Below are positions 1-3,500 of a DNA stretch of 6,383 bases, piece after piece. The DNA lies in contig JAFWPT010000433.1 in assembly GCA_017509375.1 (NCBI GenBank), positions 1-6,383 of the forward strand, given 5' to 3'. Under the pieces are notes generated by a model. The model did no database searches. It was not told the DNA's origin and saw nothing but the letters and a program-made list of their open reading frames with translations. Each line of letters opens with the position of its first letter. Position 1 is the stretch's first letter. The position numbers were made by a program, and so were the translations under genes. The DNA comes from Bacteroidales bacterium (GTDB lineage: Bacteria > Bacteroidota > Bacteroidia > Bacteroidales > UBA932).

Positions 1-359
1 CCAGGCTCAACAATTTGAATCTCCCCGGTGTCCGCTTCCGCCCTGTCTATTACAAGCCGTTCTATGGCGGTGCGGCTGGCAAATTGCTCAAGGGGGTGCA
101 GTTCTATTTCACAGATTATAGCATTGCTCCCACCGCTCTGCTGCAGTTCTATGTGATGCAGGAGTTGCACGCTATGTACCCGGGCCGCAGCCCCAAAATT
201 GGTGAGGACTTAAAAGGTTCCATGCTGGGCAAGGTGATGGGCGGCAGCACAGCCCTTAGGCTCTTTGCAAAGCGCTATCGCGTAGAAGACATGCTGGAGT
301 TCTGGAACAAAGACCGCGATGCCTACCTGGAAAAGGCGAGGAAGTACCATAGATACTGA
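1..359 (+). CDS. namZ: NamZ-like exo-beta-N-acetylmuramidase (DUF1343), C-terminal part
   Basis: This is the 3' end of a gene whose start lies left of the window. The frame is open from base 3 (R-L-N-N-L-N-L-P-G-V...) and ends at TGA 357-359, giving about 119 residues. An internal TTG at 15 is only a chance start. Seen in the sequence: LPGVRFRPVYYKPFYGG, then GVQFYFTDY, LLQFYVMQELHAMYP, and a C-terminal VEDMLEFWNKDRDAYLEKARKYHRY-type tail (quoted from its key residues). I recognise this pattern from the C-terminal domain of DUF1343 proteins (PF07075, GH171). Full-length members are about 400 residues, so roughly the last quarter is present. Known for the family: NamZ removes terminal N-acetylmuramic acid from the non-reducing ends of peptidoglycan fragments, feeding cell-wall recycling, usually outside the cytoplasm. 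The catalytic N-terminal domain and any signal peptide are not visible here. Nothing links it functionally to the next gene, which has its own promoter. Family is fairly sure; the exact substrate is inferred. Confidence 0.88.
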   Translation, partial: RLNNLNLPGVRFRPVYYKPFYGGAAGKLLKGVQFYFTDYSIAPTALLQFYVMQELHAMYPGRSPKIGEDLKGSMLGKVMGGSTALRLFAKRYRVEDMLEFWNKDRDAYLEKARKYHRY

Positions 360-400
360 AAACAAAGGACATTCATATACTTCTCGAGTGGTTTTTGATG

Positions 401-432
401 TTTGCGTGTGAGATGATTATTGTCTAACTTTG
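401..432 (+). promoter_or_regulatory. Bacteroides-type housekeeping promoter for the Rhs gene
   Basis: A -33 element TTTG at 401-404 is followed, after exactly 20 bases, by TAACTTTG at 425-432. This fits the Bacteroidota primary-sigma consensus TTTG-N19-21-TAnnTTTG at all ten fixed positions. The start of transcription would fall around 437-441, leaving a leader of only about 10-14 bases before the ATG at 451. There is no convincing purine-rich Shine-Dalgarno sequence, as is usual in this phylum; the leader is AT-rich (ATATAAAGCATAACCATC). A second TTTG at 394-397 has the wrong spacing (27 bases). I see no operator-like palindrome overlapping the promoter apart from a bare CTCGAG at 383-388, and no stem-loop terminator for the upstream gene between 360 and 400. 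Confidence 0.75.
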
Positions 433-450
433 ATATAAAGCATAACCATC

Positions 451-510
451 ATGAACCCACGATGCTCCCTATCATTGTTTTTTATGCTGCTAAGTAGCTT
501 ACTTGGCGCC
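451..510 (+). other. Sec signal peptide of the Rhs protein
   Basis: Residues 1-20 have a short n-region with one basic residue (MNPR), a hydrophobic core (CSLSLFFMLLSSLL), and a small-residue end G-A before Gln21. Cleavage is predicted between Ala20 and Gln21 (L-G-A|Q). No cysteine follows in a lipobox position, so signal peptidase I rather than a lipoprotein is favoured. This puts the protein in the periplasm or beyond, unlike classical cytoplasm-loaded T6SS Rhs effectors or Tc toxin subunits. No C-terminal sorting domain can be checked, because the C-terminus is outside the window. Confidence 0.8.
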
Positions 511-3500
511 CAGACATACCATTTCCAATACACGCACGATACTATTGGAAACAGGGTATCTCGAATATACCAGACTTCGCCTTCGAAGGGTGGCGCTTCT
601 TTTGTTGAGATGTCTGGAGTCGCCAACTTACAAGGCGATGAGGCGTTCAAAGCAGCGGCACACAACGATAGCAGCTCATTAAGTGTAGCTACTGCAGAAA
701 CAGACACTACAAAATACGTGTTTCCATACAAATCCCCGGCAGAGAAAGCGGCTTATTTGGAGGCTATGATGGATGATGTTGTCCGGCAGAAGCCGTACCC
801 TGTTGATGGTGACGTTCGTGATGTATCGAACTATTCAGTTGGCGAGATAGCACTTTCGTATGGAATCTCCAGTTCAGGGGCAAGGACATACAGCATACCG
901 ATTTACACAGCGCCCGACATAAAGTATGCTCCGGCGCTTTTTTGGGTATATAACAGCCAGGGAGGATACGGTTACGGCGGATATGGTTGGGATATCGGCG
1001 GATTGTCTGTCATTACGCTTACTCAAAAGAGCCTGTATTGGGATGATGATATAACAGCTGCCTCCGTGGATGATACGGATCCCGTGTTCTGTCTTGACGG
1101 CATCCGTCTGGTGAGGAACACCAACAGCGCAACTAAGAGTTCCTTTCCGCTGGTTACCGCCACCGGCCCGAGGGTGCTTGTAGCGCCAGTGAGAGGACAG
1201 TCGGACTATGTCACATCATTCACCGTCCTCTACCCCGACGGCAGCCGGGCGACGTTCGGCACCGGAAGCGACCTCGGCTTCACCCTGCCGTCATATCCGA
1301 TGACCAGCTCCACAAGCCTGACGGGTGAAAAGATAGATTATTGCTATACGCTTGACACCGCAGACGGCAACCATGCCATTGACAGTGTACGCTACGGCAT
1401 TGACGCTGCGGGCCATGCGGCGGCAGTCATAAGGTTTGCATCATCACCTTCTTCTGAGTATCGTTATTATGCCGGCAAGAAGGTAAAGCGTTTGCCGACA
1501 GTTTCAGGAATTGAATCCGTTTCGTCAGGAGTTACATTATACTCTTATGGTTTGTCGTACCATATCGGAGATAGGGCAAAGTTGCTGTCTTCCGTCACAC
1601 TGACGAATGCGGCGGGAGAGAGCCTCCCGCCACTCTCTTTCACCTATGGGGTAGATGTGCCAATTCATTTCGGTCAGGATTCAATAAAGGTGCTTGACAC
1701 CCTTCCTGTGCCAGGACTATTCGCTGTGGATAGTTGCGTTCTTCGAAGAGGTAAATTCCTGCGCGGCAGTTACGACGACGGAATAGTCACATATAGGAAT
1801 TATCCTGTGTATGAGGAGATTTCGACAGGTGTCTTTGGCTGTACCTATCCTGCTGATTCGCTTATTTCATTCGCTCCTTGTGTTATTGACAATCTCTCTG
1901 TATCAACAATAGAGGCTGATGCCGGTTTCTTAACAGCAGAGGCTGTTGATGTTGACGGAGACGGTATAGATGAGGTAGTGAAGGTGTGTCAAGGAGGAAA
2001 GCTTCCGGATGCGCAACAATACATTCTGAATATTTGCATATATGAGCGAGGTACAAACAACACCCTTGTCTTTAGCAGAGCATTTAATGTACCCGTGGAT
2101 GGTGTAATTGAATACACGCAGGGCAACAGTATTACATATAGTCCATACCGAAGGACTTTCCGTTGGGGTGATTTTTTGGGAAATGGCAAAACTCAATTGT
2201 TGGCCGTAAGTTATTCTGATAATGGATACGGGATAAGCCAAACCCCTCATGCATCTTTGATAGACCTGGATTCGGTCTCTAATCCATCCAACATTGACCT
2301 CTTCGTTCAACTGACTCCCGGAAATGAACGCAATTTGATATGCGCGGATTTAGATAATGACGGTAGGACTGAGATATGCTTTGCTACAACTTCGGGTCTT
2401 GTGGTTGACCGTTGGGGCCAGAACAATACTTTTGAATGGGTGGCTACCCATTCGAACATTACCCAAAGCATTATTGACTCAGAAGATGTCTATTATTCAG
2501 ATATCAACGCGGACGGTTATCTTGATATAATCAAGGCCCCGACTAAGGGCTCCTCCGGTACAACATGGACGTTCTATTTAAACACGGGAACGGATTTTGT
2601 CGTCAGGGAACAGCAGCACATTTTCAACGAGACACGGGATGAATTCTTTTTTATCGATATAAACCGCGACGGCTACCCCGATATTCTGAACAGAAGAAAC
2701 GGAGTATCGTTGGTATATTATCTGAACGAAGATGGGATGGGTTTCCATAATTTCAACAGTTCCTTTGCGTCTCTTCCCGCCACAGGTTTTATTCTCCCGG
2801 CAAATATCATTGATTACTCAGCAATGAGCAGCTTTATCATTGCAGACAGTCATGAAATATATGAATATGAATATACATCTTACTCACCATTGTTGCGCCA
2901 TCTGGTCCAGTCCTGTGACAGCTACGGCAAGATAGTACGCAATACTTACGGCTACCTGCCACAGTCGAGCCTCTACTGGACCAACAGTCCGACAGGTATC
3001 AGCGCTGCTGACGGCTATCAGCTGCGTGTCCTGCCGCTGTACGTGCTCACCGGCGCCAAGGGCTTTCTCTGTGACAGCGACACCTCGCAGGTTATGCTCA
3101 ATGACACCTACTCTTGGTGGGACGGCGTGGTCAACATCCGGGGCCTGGGATTCTGTGGTTTCTCGAAGACAAGGACGGTAGGTCTTCTGGACGGTGTCAC
3201 ATCTGTCTCGATAAATACCTTCAACCCTCAGAAAAGAGGCGTGCCGGTGAGCGCAATCAGGCATACCGGAAGCGAGAGCGCACCGCCATACCACAGCGTC
3301 GCCTATACCTTCGACAACAATGCCACGACATACGGCAAGATGAACCCGCGGCTTACACAAGTAGTTGAGACCGACAACCTGACAGGTATATCCACAACGA
3401 CCACATACGCATACGACAGTTTCGACTATCCTACAAGCGTGTCTGTTGGCAAGAGCGTCCAGACATCTTCCGGGACAATTACAAACAGGGAGTGGGTGAA

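Noticed and set aside
360..400. Terminator after the namZ-like gene
   Set aside because: No GC-rich stem followed by a T-run is visible; the short T-run at 392-396 has no stem before it.
417..731. Minus-strand reading frame of 104 codons at the start of the Rhs gene
   Set aside because: It lies antisense to the signal peptide and leader coding region, its protein has no recognisable pattern, and the plus frame has clear family motifs.
1930..2310. Overlapping minus-strand frames of 126 and 66 codons
   Set aside because: They are antisense to the FG-GAP block, whose DxDxDG motifs are in the plus frame; no start signal or family resemblance.
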